Positions 21,427 through 31,768 of a DNA stretch of 64,000 nt are shown in pieces. A program made the position numbers and the translations under genes. The stretch comes from Telmatactis stephensoni (lineage: Eukaryota > Cnidaria > Anthozoa > Actiniaria > Isophelliidae): assembly GCA_029948255.1 (NCBI GenBank), contig JALIZF010001585.1, positions 310,001 to 374,000 of the forward strand, given 5' to 3'. Positions within the stretch are counted from its first letter, which is position 1. Every line of letters begins with the position of its first letter. A model generated the notes under the pieces. The model was not told the origin of the DNA. It was given only the letters and a program-made list of their open reading frames with translations, and ran no database searches.

Positions 21427-22392
21427 ATACTTACTTATACCAAAGTTCTTAAAAGGACTCTCTTTAAAGTACTGTACATGTGGGTTTTTAATTCACTTGT
21501 TAAACAATTGATAGAGTGCTGACACAAAGCATGCAAAATAGATACTAAATCTTGCTATTTTATTCTAATTTTTCTATCAATAATTAGCACTATTTATTAC
21601 TAAATAGTGTAAAGTTTTGCAGTTTGTGTTTGTACTCTATCATACATAACTGTAACCTACAATCTATTGCACAGATAAAGAAAAAGTTTCGATCTTAATG
21701 TTAAAATTAATATATTTATGGTTTGTGAGCACTATTGCTCCATTTTATTTGTTTGATTGTTCATGTTTTTTACATCTTGAATCTTTGTTATACCATGAAT
21801 AGAGACACAGACAACAGAGTGACCCCACTTAAACCGTACAGCTGATGTACAAAGTCTAAATAGTACAAAATCCTTCATTTTATATTGTTTATCAGTGCTA
21901 TTATGAACTGTTGTTTGTACATTTGCACTGATTAGGTGCAATCACTCTATTCTGTGTTGATGATTGTCAAACATCTATTTCAGAATGTAAGAATTTATAC
22001 AAAGAAAATATTAATATTGTTGTAGTTTGATAAAGTTGTGCTTGTTTATTTTCACAGAAATTGTACATGTTCCCCATTCATTGACCTTAATGTAATGTTT
22101 AAAGTATGGAAGGGTGCATTATATTGATGTTTAAAGGTCCAAACCAAAGGGGAGGCCTGATATAATTCACCCTTGAGTTCTTTATATGAGTTTTCAAATG
22201 TCTAGCTATCAAATATATATTCAAGCAGGATTTTCAAAACTAGATTATTTTTGGCTTTAGTTAGAAAATCTAAGTTAAAGTTGATGCAAAATTAAAGAAC
22301 TGTTTATCTAACTGATCTATTAGTGATTTCGGCTGTGTTTTCTAATAAATTATTAATGAGTTTGATAATTAATTTCACTGTAGATTATATTA

Positions 22393-23708
22393 TTATGAAA
22401 AGTACTGTTGTAATGTTGGAGGATCCATGTTAAAAAATTTAGATGTTTGGTTGTGGTATAAACAGGTCATTGCATTTCTTAGAATAGCACATACAATGTA
22501 ATACTTCCCAACTGAACTTAATTCAATTTTCAAGTTTTTCTTGTAGTCCATAAATTTAAAATACTCCACAATATCCCTAAAAAGCCATTCAACTGACTCG
22601 CGCACAGCACTCATGGATGCATTGAAGGCCTGTTGCTGTGGAGTGAGTACTCCATTTCTGTAAGGTGCTTGTAGATGTATACGAAGGGGGTAGGCTGGGT
22701 CTCCATACAAACATAGTGGTTGGGCAGCTGGTGAAAAGGCATGCTGCTGCAACTGACCAAGTAGATTTGAATCAGCTAGCATCCCTGCATCATATTTTTT
22801 CCCTTCTGAAAATCAAAATAAGTTACTTATGACTAATTGTAAATTTGAAATGGTATATTGCTCTCAAATCCAGGGTGAGTACTAGTATTTGAGAATTACA
22901 CTCCTTAATACTAGTAGCAATATGCTAGCTTTAAGTGCTGACTGCATTTATTTCTAGTGGTTTCTTGGTTGTCCTGGGGCATGGTGGCTTAAATCTAGGG
23001 TTTTCTTTTTAAAGAATGAGTAATATATTTTTCCAACTTACCAACAGGGCCATACAATTGAGCTATCATTCCTGAGGGTAGTGTAACTGACTGAAATTTT
23101 AACGCGTGCACTCTCTTGTGCCCGTTGTAAACGATTCTCTGGTTTTCACCAGGACGACAAATAGGTCTAACTGTCCCGTCTATGAATCCAAAACAATTGT
23201 TCAGCGCCGCTCCTTTGTCTGCAACTGCAGCAGCATATTGCTCAAGACTGTGTGGATCGAGGAGCGTGTTGTTCCATTGAGTGATCCTGTGACCATGTGT
23301 ATCATACAAATAGTCGATTACTGTGTTAGTGATCATGGAGAGGACAGGTACTGGCTTGGCAAACCTCGGTATCATATCACTGTATCGGCACGGATATGAT
23401 AGTCGCTTTAACACCACACATAAACCTTCCAAACCGTCACAAACACTACGCTGTTGGCACTGGAAACTGTCAGGAATTTGAAGTGCTTCAGCAAGAGAAG
23501 AAAGGTCATTCTTTTCAAACCGAAACTCAGCTTTGCACTCTTCGGGATCCATGACGTCCAAATCAAACTTTTCGTATTCTTCGTAAGGAAAGCACGGGTT
23601 CTTTGAAACGTGTTGCTCGTATAACAACAAGAATTCTTCGTCATCGATAATTTCATCGTCATAAGCTAGCAGTAATACCTCTCTGGTTCTTTTGAAAGTT
23701 GCCGCCAT
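22393..23708 (-). CDS. Harbinger-2 transposase (DDE_Tnp_4), two exons
   Basis: ATG at 23708. Exon 1 runs to about 23042 and the intron to about 22806 (GTAAGT...TTTTCAG). Exon 2 ends at 22393. The N-terminal half is acidic and helical. The nuclease has FGFIDGT (Asp), LYGDPAYPLR (Asp) and VRESVEWLFRDI (Glu) as the DDE triad, with GHKRVHALKFQSV between. It is only distantly similar to the Harbinger-1 transposase, so this is a separate lineage. No frameshift is visible once the intron is removed, and the length of roughly 360 residues is normal for the family. Confidence 0.85.
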
Positions 23709-24260
23709 TTTTGTTTACATCTGAGTCCGTCGTGTCGCCGTCGTGTGTTGCTTAAGTGCTTCACGAAGTGAAACACTACGACGTTCTCGCTCCAGTCCTC
23801 TCTCGGTCATACCACCCCGTCGTCCTGTCTCCCGTCTTGGTGCTTAAGGTCTCTAATATCCAACTCATCACTTGCATTTCCTTGAAAATACAATTGACCT
23901 GGAATAACCCACACTCAAAAATCATTGTGAAACTACTATACACTAACCGATGTGAGCAAACTCATGGTCTATTTTAGACTTTTCCTCCAATAAATTTTGT
24001 TTTGTACAAAAATATCACAAATACATTTGCGTGCTTGTATTTCACTATGAAACGATGTCTCAAAATATAGGGGTGGCCAAATGCAATGAAACAAAGCCAT
24101 TGAAAACACTAAAAGTTTCACGATTTTTCATGAAAAGCTAGATCTTTGAAACATGTTTCATCATGTTTGATCTATGTTGCATTCACATTTTACACCATTA
24201 GTATTTTGCAAAGATTACACTAGCAACTATTATTGTGAAAAATTGTTGTTGTACCATTCA

Positions 24261-24448
24261 AAATATGACAATAATTTCAGAGATCATTCGTGTAAAGGGT
24301 CTACACAGCCGGTGTAAACAATTGGAAAAGTGATAATGTTGGACAACAAGAATGAAATATGACAATAATTTCAGAGATCATTCGTGTAAAGGGTCTACAC
24401 AGCCGGTGTAAACAATTGGAAAAGTGATAATGTTGGACAACAAGAATG
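24261..24448. repeat. Perfect tandem duplication, 2 x 94 bp
   Basis: 24261-24354 and 24355-24448 appear identical. It lies just downstream (in - sense) of the last recognisable exon of the small gene at 24485-24999. Identity implies a recent event. Confidence 0.9.
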
Positions 24449-24484
24449 AAAAATGAGCAACAGTAAATGCTTTTGATAAATTAC

Positions 24485-24999
24485 CTTGACATCCTTTTAT
24501 AGCTGAACAAGTTCTGCTTTGGTTGATTTGGTCAACAAATGTCTGGAGCTGTGAAGCCATGGCGATATAGTAGCGTTCTGGAAGCTCAATTGGAGTCTCT
24601 TCAACAAGTTTGATTCTACCAAGGACAAGGAATGAAGTCAACAAACATTTTGTAGTCTGATTTTATAATATTCTCAAAAGCAAACCTTTTTGGCGGAACT
24701 GCAAATTCTGTTGGCTCTTTCATAGGTGAACTAAAACAGCTGCCTGGGTTAAAATCGCTGTCACTTGTTGTATCGCCCGCGATCGTTTCATCCAGGAAAT
24801 TTTGGACAGCTATGGATGAATAGAACTTCTTTCCATCTGGTTTTGTCCATCTAAAACCTTTCCCATGCGGTTCAATTGTCCATCCGAGATTTTCAAGTTC
24901 TTCATTTGCTAGTACAAGCCTTGAACCAAATCCAGTTCCACGAGTTTGATGGCCTTTGTAGCAATTTCCTTGGCTAGACATTTTCCAAATGCCTTCCAA
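24485..24999 (-). CDS. Small two-exon gene with MBD-like segment
   Basis: Exon 1 is 24999-24686 (ATG 24999 or 24981) and exon 2 is 24615-24485. The GT/AG junction keeps the frame (PPKR then IKLVEE). Residues around LGWTIEPHGKGFRWTKPDG and KKFYSSIAVQNFLDE resemble a methyl-CpG-binding-type fold (GW, PDGKKF, xxxFL), but I cannot confirm it. Exon 2 encodes PERYYIAMASQLQTFVDQINQ and a CSAIKGCQG start of a possible zinc-binding region, then a donor site. The rest of the gene is missing. It probably derives from a transposon accessory gene. Function unknown. Confidence 0.5.
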
Positions 25000-26201
25000 A
25001 AACTGTTATATATAAATCTTAAAACTATAATATATTGAATCTACTAATAAATACTCTAAAACTATATAAAAATCTCTCAAAATATGTGTTGTTGAAGTTG
25101 TTGTGAACTCGTTGTGAACAATAGCTGGATTTGAGTGGCTTCGTGTTTCAAAGCATCACGGCGCATGCTTAGTCCACGTTGCTATGGATTACGTCATTGT
25201 TTTGACTCCAAAACAAAGGCTGCACGTGGACGATAGCTTCCCGGGAGATTCCGAGGAAAGCAAGAGGTTAAATCGATAACAAATCGTATGGTATGACGTA
25301 TTACAAATGAAGAAACAAGATGGCGGCGATTTATTCAATTCAAATGAAAACAGAGCGAGTTAATGGCTTTTTTCATCCTAAAAATAGCACTTCTCATAAC
25401 ACGAAGTCTGCTAAACCCATAATAAAAGCTTATTTTTGCATCAAATTTGGTCTAAAGCTAATATTACTCATGAAATTAAAAAAATAGCCAGCCCAAAGCT
25501 GAACACTGGGTCAATAAAGTTTCGTAAGCGAATTTGTAAAAATATTTATTTCTTTCGAAAAATCAAATATCTAGCTTTGGGCTGGGTAATTCCTTTTTCA
25601 TATCAGAAGGAGGTTTTAAATAATAAATTCCATCACAATTCTTTAAATAATTAAGGACATATTCAAGAAAAACTCAGAAATGTCCTTGGGCTTCCTGATA
25701 TATTTTCACACTTAAGGTGTGAAAATTTACACTTGTTTTCGATGGGAAATGAAAATGCACCTTTTACATATGTAAGTTCTGAAAAAATAATTGCTATCAT
25801 GGAATATCAAGAGTGGTATATTTTTTCAAATGAGACACATTTTTTCCAGTTCTAATACCTTAAGTTTCAGATATTCCTTTAGTGATACCATAAACTGGCA
25901 CAAAAAGAAGCACTCTGAAGCATGAAATCCACTTTGACTTACCTGTAAAAAGAACTACTTTCTTTGACCTTTGACCACGTTTGCTGTGTGTTTTACCGCT
26001 GACCAAAAGTACACTTTACTGATAGCAGCCGCTGACCACTGATTGAAAAAAACTGTAATCCGTTTAATCCGTGAAATCTGGATTACAATTTATTTACATA
26101 ATCCTGCTCTGGGTTAGATTTTCAGGATCCTTAATCCATTTTGGGATTGACCCAAAAAAACACAAAATCCAATTTTGGATTTGAAATCTAGATTAAGATT
26201 T
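25000..26201. other. Non-coding right portion of the Harbinger-1 insertion
   Basis: No gene. It contains an inverted repeat with CCAGCCCAAAGCT (25488-25500) and its complement at 25573-25585. A minus-strand splice donor consensus (CAG/GTAAGT) near 25942 could end a 5' untranslated exon of the Myb-like gene. Repeated GATTAAG/TTTGGATT motifs lie near 26050-26200, mirrored near 17205-17235, as subterminal sequence. Confidence 0.45.
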
Positions 26202-26222
26202 TTCCAAAAGAACGCACCCGTT

Positions 26223-28226
26223 ATCGCCTATTATAGCAGAAGTCTTACTAAACAAGAATCAAACAAACTACTGTGCGACAAGAAGAGAACTATTGGCAAT
26301 TGTGAACGCCAGTGAACACTTTAACCCATACTTGTATGGAAGGGAATTTCTGCTTAGAACCGATCACTCCGCCTTACAATGGCTGCTGCAATTCAAGAAC
26401 CCTAAAGATCAAATCGCCAGGTGGTTAGAGAAAATCCAAGCATATAATTTTACAGTTATACATCGTCCAGGACGAAAGCATGGCAATGCAGACTCTTTAT
26501 CAAGACGACCATGTGCTAGTGGAATTTGCAAGTATTGCGAAAAGAGAGAAATCGAAGAAAGTCTGGCTAGCGAAAAATTTGAAGAATCTACAGGAAGAAC
26601 GAATCCCTACTATCCTAAAGTCTCGTTGCTACAGATAACCACAGATGACATTGAATTAGAGCCTGACAAAACTCACCAAGGAATGTCTTGGCAGCAAAGT
26701 GAAATCAAACAAGCACAACTGGATGATCCAACATTGCGTAACATCATATTTTGGCTAGAAGAAGGAAAGAGGCCTGATTGGAACCAAGTGGCACCTTACA
26801 GCCCTGAAGTTAAAGCTTATTGGGCGCAATGGGATTCCTTGATACTGTGCAACGGTATATTGCATATTGCATATATTGCATATTGCAAGGTAATGGTAAT
26901 GCTCCACCTCAAACACAATTGATTGTGCCAACAACTCTGCGTGCAGATGTCTTACATGAACTTCATAATGCACCAACAGCTGGACATCTTGGTATCACTA
27001 AGACACTTTCAAAAGTAAAGCAAAGATTTTATTGGATCAATTGTCGAAAGGATGTAGAAAACTGGTGTCGACAGTGTGAAGAGTGTGGCAAGAGAAAAGG
27101 CCCACAACGCAAGAGTAAAGCACCCCTAAAGCAGTACATATCTGGCGCACCGATGGAACGACTTGCAATAGATGTATTAGGACCACTTCCAGTGAGTGAC
27201 TCTGGGAACAAGTATTTGCTGATCATTGCAGATTATTTTACAAAATGGACCGAGGCTTTTCCAATCCCTAATCAAGAGAGTGAAACAATTGCCAATGTTT
27301 TGGTATGTGAAGTTGTTTCAAGATTTGGAGTGCCTGGAGAGTTACACTCAGATCAAGGAAGAAATTTTGAGTCAAAGTTATTTGCAGACATGTGTCGATT
27401 ACTTGGTATCAAGAAAACTCGTACAACGCCCTACAGACCTCAATCTGATGGTATGGTGGAACGGTTTAACAGGACCTTAGAGGACCAATTGGCCAAGTAC
27501 GTACAAGATCATCAACATGATTGGGACCGCCATGTGCCTTACGTGATGATGGCTTACCGTTCCTCTACACATGAGGCGACTGGTTACAGCCCCTCAAAAC
27601 TAATGTTCGGTAGAGAACTACGCTTACCTATTGACATTATGTTTGGAAGTTCAGTAGATCGTATCGAGGATGTATTCACGTATCCTGATTATCTTTCCAA
27701 GCTCAAAAATCACCTAGTCTGTGCTCATGATTTTGCAAGATCAAACCTAAAGATATCCAGCGACAAGATGAAACAGAGGTATGACGTTGGATCAACTCGT
27801 GACCATTATCGAAAAGGAGACGCGGTACGTTATTACGTGCCCAAGAAAAAGAAGGGCTTATCACCAAAGTTACAGAGTAATTGGGAAGGACCATATCTTG
27901 TACAAAGGAAAATTAATGACCTCATCTACGAAATTCTTCTCTCTCCGAGAAGCAAGCCGCGAATAGTCCATAGAGACCGTCTTTGTAAGTATCATGGACT
28001 TTTGCCCTCCTGGTTTCAAACGATAACAGAAGAGCAAGACACAGCCAAAGACGATACAGTTGCAAAACAAGTGCCTGAGGAAGGAAACAGAGCAACAAGC
28101 AACAGAACAAGAAAGCAGTCAAGAGAGACGACCGACAAGCTGAAGAACAACGTTACTATTAAAGGAAGACCTAAAAGAGCTGTCAGACTTCCTAATAGAC
28201 TCCAAGACTTCGAATTGTATAGATAG
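26223..28226 (+). pseudogene. Gypsy Pol, second part: RNase H and integrase
   Basis: Resumes the protein cut at 17185. RNase H: RRELLAIVNASEHF, LLRTDHSALQWLL (Asp), KHGNADSLSRRP. Integrase: HHCC zinc finger (H...H near 26955-26990, CRQCEECGK near 27070), core with IDVLGP (Asp), LHSDQGRNFESK (Asp) and DGMVERFNRTL (Glu), then a GDAVRYYV...LSPKLQSNWEGPYLV C-terminal block and a basic tail to TAG at 28226. Lesions: a frameshift near 26260, and a small duplication of TATTGCATA units at 26848-26888 that shifts the frame between RNase H and integrase. The integrase itself is open from about 26890. Confidence 0.9.
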
Positions 28227-28254
28227 AGAAATTAATTCGAATTGTATAAATGAG

Positions 28255-28690
28255 GCATCAAAGAAACAAACAGAGACAAAATGAAAAAAAAAAAAAGAAA
28301 AAAAGAAAAAAGAAAGACACACAAGAAAAAAACAAACAAAAGAAAAGAAACAGATGAAGAAACAGAAAAGAGACAGATGAAGAAACAGAAAAGAACAAAG
28401 AAAAGAAACAGAAAAGAGACAGATGAAGAAACAGAAAAGAACAAAGAAAAGAAACAGAAAAGAGACAGATGAAGAAACAGAATTAAAGAACACAGAAAAG
28501 AGACAGAAAAGAGACAGATGAAGAAACAGAAAAGAGACAGAAAAGAGACAGAAAAGAGACAGATGAAGAAACAGAAAAGAGACAGAAAAGAAACAGAAAA
28601 GAGACAGATGAAGAAACAGAAAAGAGACAGAAAAGAAACAGAAAAGAGACAGCAAAGGGATGAAAGAAGAAACAGAGAACAATGATAACA
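28255..28690 (+). repeat. Purine-rich simple repeat (GAAACAGAAAAGAGACAGAT units)
   Basis: About 430 bp of almost only A and G with short C/T interruptions, made of variants of GAAACAGAAAAGAGACAGAT. It lies between the end of gypsy pol and the Penelope insertion. It generates long but meaningless open frames on both strands. Confidence 0.9.
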
Positions 28691-28779
28691 ACAACAAAAC
28701 TGAAAAAACTCCTAGATAACATTGAACGATGAACATTATTTAAAACTTTATTTATTTATCTATTTATATTTAATTTAGA

Positions 28780-30487
28780 GCTGTCAGACGTACAAAAAGG
28801 CTGACAAAAAACAAGTGATTACTTTGAATAAAGACGCAAAGAACATTGCTGAAAAACTTAACCTAGATGACCGCATCGAAACAATTGCTCAAAAAGAATG
28901 CTTTATTACCCTTAAAGATCATAAACCAAACTTCAGAAACAATCCACTCTGCCGGCTAATTAATCCTTCTAAATCTGAAATAGGAAGAATAAGTAAATCT
29001 ATCCTCGATAATATCAACAAAGAAATTATCAAAGTAACCAAGATTAACCAATGGAAAAATACATCTTCTGTCATCGAATGGTTCAAAAACATCAAAGACA
29101 AGAAAAATTCCTTTTTCATATGCTTTGATGTAGTTGAATTCTACCCTTCTATCACCGAAAAACTTCTCCTTGATGCCTTGACCTTTGCTCAAAACTATGT
29201 TAACATATCTGATGACGACAGAAACATTATCATTAATGCTAAAAGATCTCTACTTTTTAACAATAACGAGCCCTGGTGTAAAACGAAGCAGACTACGCTA
29301 TTCGATGTCACTATGGGTAGTTATGATGGTGCGGAGACCTGTGAACTAGTTGGTTGTTTTCTTCTCTCAAAACTAGCAGAGAAGTACGGCAACCAAATTG
29401 GTTTGTACAGAGATGACGGTCTTGCTGTATTCAATGAAACACCTAAGCAAATTGAAGATATCAAGAAAAACATATGTGAAACCTTCGATGAATATGGCCT
29501 TAATATTACCATAGATGCAAATAAGAAAGTGGTTGACTTTCTCGATGTCACATTTGACCTAAGAAGCAATTCCTACAAACCATACTCGAAACCAGACACC
29601 ACACCACAGTACGTTCATAATCGCTCTAATCACCCTTCATCGATAATTAAAAACATCCCAGAAGCCATCAACAAACGACTATCAGAAATCTCATCACGCG
29701 AAGCTATATTTAACGAGTCTTCACCAGTTTACCAAGAGGCCTTAAATAGAAGTGGATATAATTACCAGCTTAATTACAAACCTAACACTGATAAGACAAG
29801 AAAACGTAACCGGCAACGGAACATCATCTGGTACAACCCCCCATTCAGTAGAAATGTAAAAACTAACATTGGAAAACAGTTCTTGACCCTTATAGATAAA
29901 CATTTCCCTGCTAACAACCCACTCCATAAGATATTTAATAGAAACACAGTAAAACTAAGCTACTCCTGCATGCCTAACGTTAAAAGCATTATTGACAGTC
30001 ACAACAAAAACATTCTAAACCAGCAAAGACAAGAAAACGAGACAGACCCTCCTTGCAACTGCAGGAAAAAGGACGAATGCCCTCTACAAGGAGACTGCAG
30101 AGCATCTAACATTGTATATCAAGCTACAGTTACGACTAACAACAGCACTGAAACATATGTCGGACTATGTGAAACTGAGTTCAAGACAAGATACAATAAT
30201 CATACTTCATCTTTTAGAAACAAAAAAGTCAAAATTCAACGGAACTTTCAAAACATATATGGAAATTAAAAGAAAAAAAGACCAAGTACAGTCTAAAATG
30301 GTCTATTCTTGCAAGAGCCAAATCATACTCGAACACTAGTAAACGTTGCAATCTTTGCATAAATGAAAAATACATAATAATTTGCCAACCTAAAAAAGCC
30401 TCCCTCAATAAACGCAACGAACTTGTGTCAACTTGCCGACACAAACGTAAATATCTACTTAATAGATTCCACGATGGTATCGCGTGA
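28780..30487 (+). pseudogene. Penelope-like reverse transcriptase with C-terminal GIY-YIG endonuclease
   Basis: The RT begins mid-domain. [37 protein letters not shown] (motif A Asp) and the catalytic box [11 protein letters not shown] near 29400-29430 are clear, then [13 protein letters not shown] cysteine-rich linker [15 protein letters not shown] (near 30056-30100) leads to the GIY-YIG nuclease: [29 protein letters not shown]. The frame is lost near 30240 and the nuclease C-terminus (RCNLCINEKY, ..LLNRFHDG) continues in another frame to TGA 30485-30487. RT plus GIY-YIG identifies Penelope-like elements. The cysteine linker recalls the Neptune-like branch, which I cannot confirm. No start codon belongs to this truncated copy. 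Confidence 0.88.
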
Positions 30488-30602
30488 TAATGTAACGTAC
30501 TATCGTACCTAAAATTAGACTTAATTATTTACCTTATCGTTCTATCTTTGTAAACTAACTATATCATATTATTGTAGACCTTTTGAAATGTAACGGTTAT
30601 TT

Positions 30603-30668
30603 GGTGTAAATCACCTGATGAGTGTGGTTCTCTGAGCCATACGAAACAATATTGTAGTGAAATACACC
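30603..30668 (+). ncRNA. Type I hammerhead ribozyme in the Penelope 3' region
   Basis: The complete core is readable. CTGATGA is at 30615-30621. Stem II is GTGTGG (30622-30627) with CCATAC (30637-30642). GAAA is at 30643-30646. A minimal 3-bp stem III (ACA/TGT, 30646-30655) with a 4-base loop follows, and the cleavage triplet is GTA with the cut expected after 30656. Stem I is formed by 30603-30614 and 30657-30668: ten pairs with a symmetric AA/AA internal loop. Hammerhead motifs with very short stem III are known in Penelope-like elements. All core bases are present, so it may still be active. Confidence 0.85.
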
Positions 30669-30749
30669 ATGAATATTGAATAGTTTGTCCTCCTTTCTTC
30701 AATTTATATTTAATTTAGATATTAATGTCCGGGACGGACACAAAGTTTC

Positions 30750-30764
30750 TGGGAAGGGAGGTAG
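30750..30764 (+). other. Polypurine tract of the gypsy element
   Basis: TGGGAAGGGAGGTAG sits directly before the TG of the 3' LTR, the expected place for the plus-strand primer. Confidence 0.75.
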
Positions 30765-30901
30765 TGTTACGAAATCAGATTTAAGCATGCACTAGGCACG
30801 ATGTATGTCCCTAGGGGCTTTAGTTTGGTTAACATGGTGATCTCGATTAGCGAGTGACTCTGGCATTCGGTTTGGACAAGAATGGGCCCAGCAACGTTAC
30901 A
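30765..30901 (+). repeat. 3' LTR of the gypsy element
   Basis: 137 bp, from TGTTACGAAATCAG to AACGTTACA, matching 13373-13511 with few differences. The Helentron coding sequence resumes at 30902 on the minus strand. Confidence 0.92.
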
Positions 30902-31507
30902 ATACGATCTTTATATTCTGGTCGTGCTTGACCAAGGAATATTCCAGGATATGCCAATTCTTCGGAATACTTATCTCTGAATAGACTTAATGGTCTATTG
31001 ATTTCAGCTGGGGCAACATTCAGAATATGCTGTCGTTCATTATCCTCTACAAAATCAGTTGGTGTTAACATGGTGTCAGTAACACCTGCAGGTATCTCTG
31101 CTTCATTTTCATTCCACTCATCAACATTTGTTAATTCTTGAGAATCAATATCATGAGAGTTTTTTTCAGTAACCATGTTTGCCTGTGAACTTATAACATT
31201 ATCCTCAATTTCATTTTGGGCATTTTCTAAGTTGTACTTATTGATCCAGTCAGTATTAAGCACTATACCTTCATTTCTATACAAACTGCTATTGTTAATA
31301 AGCCAGTTTGCTGCTTCAATAACCTTGCTTGTTCTTACATTTAATGACAAAGCTGAACTCTTATATTGTAACTTCCTTTTTAAGTTTATTTTGACTGTGC
31401 CAGTCTGACTATGTAACCGTGGTAACATACTGACAGTATTTGCTACATCAGCTGGTACATTAACAATATTTCCATGTATTTTAAGTTGTTTTCCCCTAGG
31501 AGCCTGC
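30902..31507 (-). pseudogene. Helentron DUF6570-type segment (middle piece)
   Basis: Reading leftward from 31507: MQAPRGKQLKIHGNIVNVP, ADVANTVSMLPRL, NLKRKLQYKSSALSLNVR, an acidic linker, and NRPLSLFRDKYSEELAYPG...GQARPEYKDR up to the gypsy LTR. This conserved block precedes the Rep domain in animal Helentrons. Its function is not known to me. Open throughout its ~200 codons, though cut at both sides by the DIRS (31511) and gypsy (30901) insertions. Confidence 0.85.
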
Positions 31508-31768
31508 ATTCTATCCTGTCATCAGTCATACGTCACTACGGAGTAACATGAGAAGCATGCGCGCTTGCTTATCTAGCCATTGTACGTTCACTTTCATAGC
31601 CGACACAACGAAAAAATCCTGGTCAACCTCGTCAACTAAATTAACGACTTTAAACAAACTTACTCCGTTCGTGAGTATACTGAAATTGACATTCTAATTA
31701 TCATTTGATATATTCTTGTTTTTCCTGACTTTTTTTTATGTAGTATTTAGGAGAGTTCAAGCGTAAAC

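Larger units (their letters stand above)
20231..23850. mobile_element. PIF/Harbinger element 2, nested in element 1
   Basis: Carries a second convergent gene pair, an accessory gene (+) from about 20485 and a different transposase (-) starting at 23708, inside the presumed 5' region of the Harbinger-1 Myb gene. GCTTAAGG occurs just outside both ends (20217-20224 and 23844-23851), possibly part of a duplicated target. I could not establish terminal repeats, so the borders are estimates. Confidence 0.5.
17186..26219. mobile_element. PIF/Harbinger element 1, containing a second insertion
   Basis: Perfect 18-bp terminal inverted repeats, GGGTGCGTTCTTTTGGAA at 17186-17203 and its complement at 26202-26219. 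The flanking triplets GCT (17183-17185) and GTT (26220-26222) are a one-mismatch 3-bp target duplication, as expected for Harbinger. The gypsy protein continues across it (GIEH then IAYYSRS). The unit has the classic pair of convergent genes, transposase (+) and Myb/SANT-like protein (-). The distance between the Myb gene and the right end is inflated by a second Harbinger and other sequence. Confidence 0.88.
28780..30702 (+). mobile_element. 5'-truncated Penelope-like element
   Basis: Flanked by identical 17-bp direct repeats TTTATATTTAATTTAGA at 28763-28779 and 30703-30719, read as its target-site duplication in the gypsy 3' region. The body starts inside the reverse transcriptase, so the 5' half is missing. 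It ends about 35 bp after a hammerhead ribozyme. The gypsy polypurine region resumes directly after the right repeat. Confidence 0.9.
13373..30901 (+). mobile_element. Ty3/gypsy LTR retrotransposon, split by Harbinger and Penelope insertions
   Basis: Two ~137-bp LTRs in the same orientation flank gag (13590), pol (15231-17185 and 26223-28226), a purine-rich region and a polypurine tract. The element lies inside the Helentron between EYKDR (30902 side) and the segment leading to TELRRSDRR (13372 side). The interior carries a 9-kb Harbinger insertion in the RT/RNase H region and a Penelope-like insertion just before the 3' LTR. No envelope-like gene was seen. Frameshifts in gag and pol make it inactive. 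No clear flanking target duplication could be made out. Confidence 0.88.

Noticed and set aside
28119..28736. Long minus-strand open frame rich in Phe, Ser and Leu that looks like a multi-pass membrane protein
   Set aside because: It is the complement of the purine-rich simple repeat; composition alone creates the apparent membrane segments.
13373..30901. 5-bp target duplication for the gypsy element
   Set aside because: The bases outside the LTRs (…GACGCTA and ATACGAT…) do not match well enough to call a duplication.
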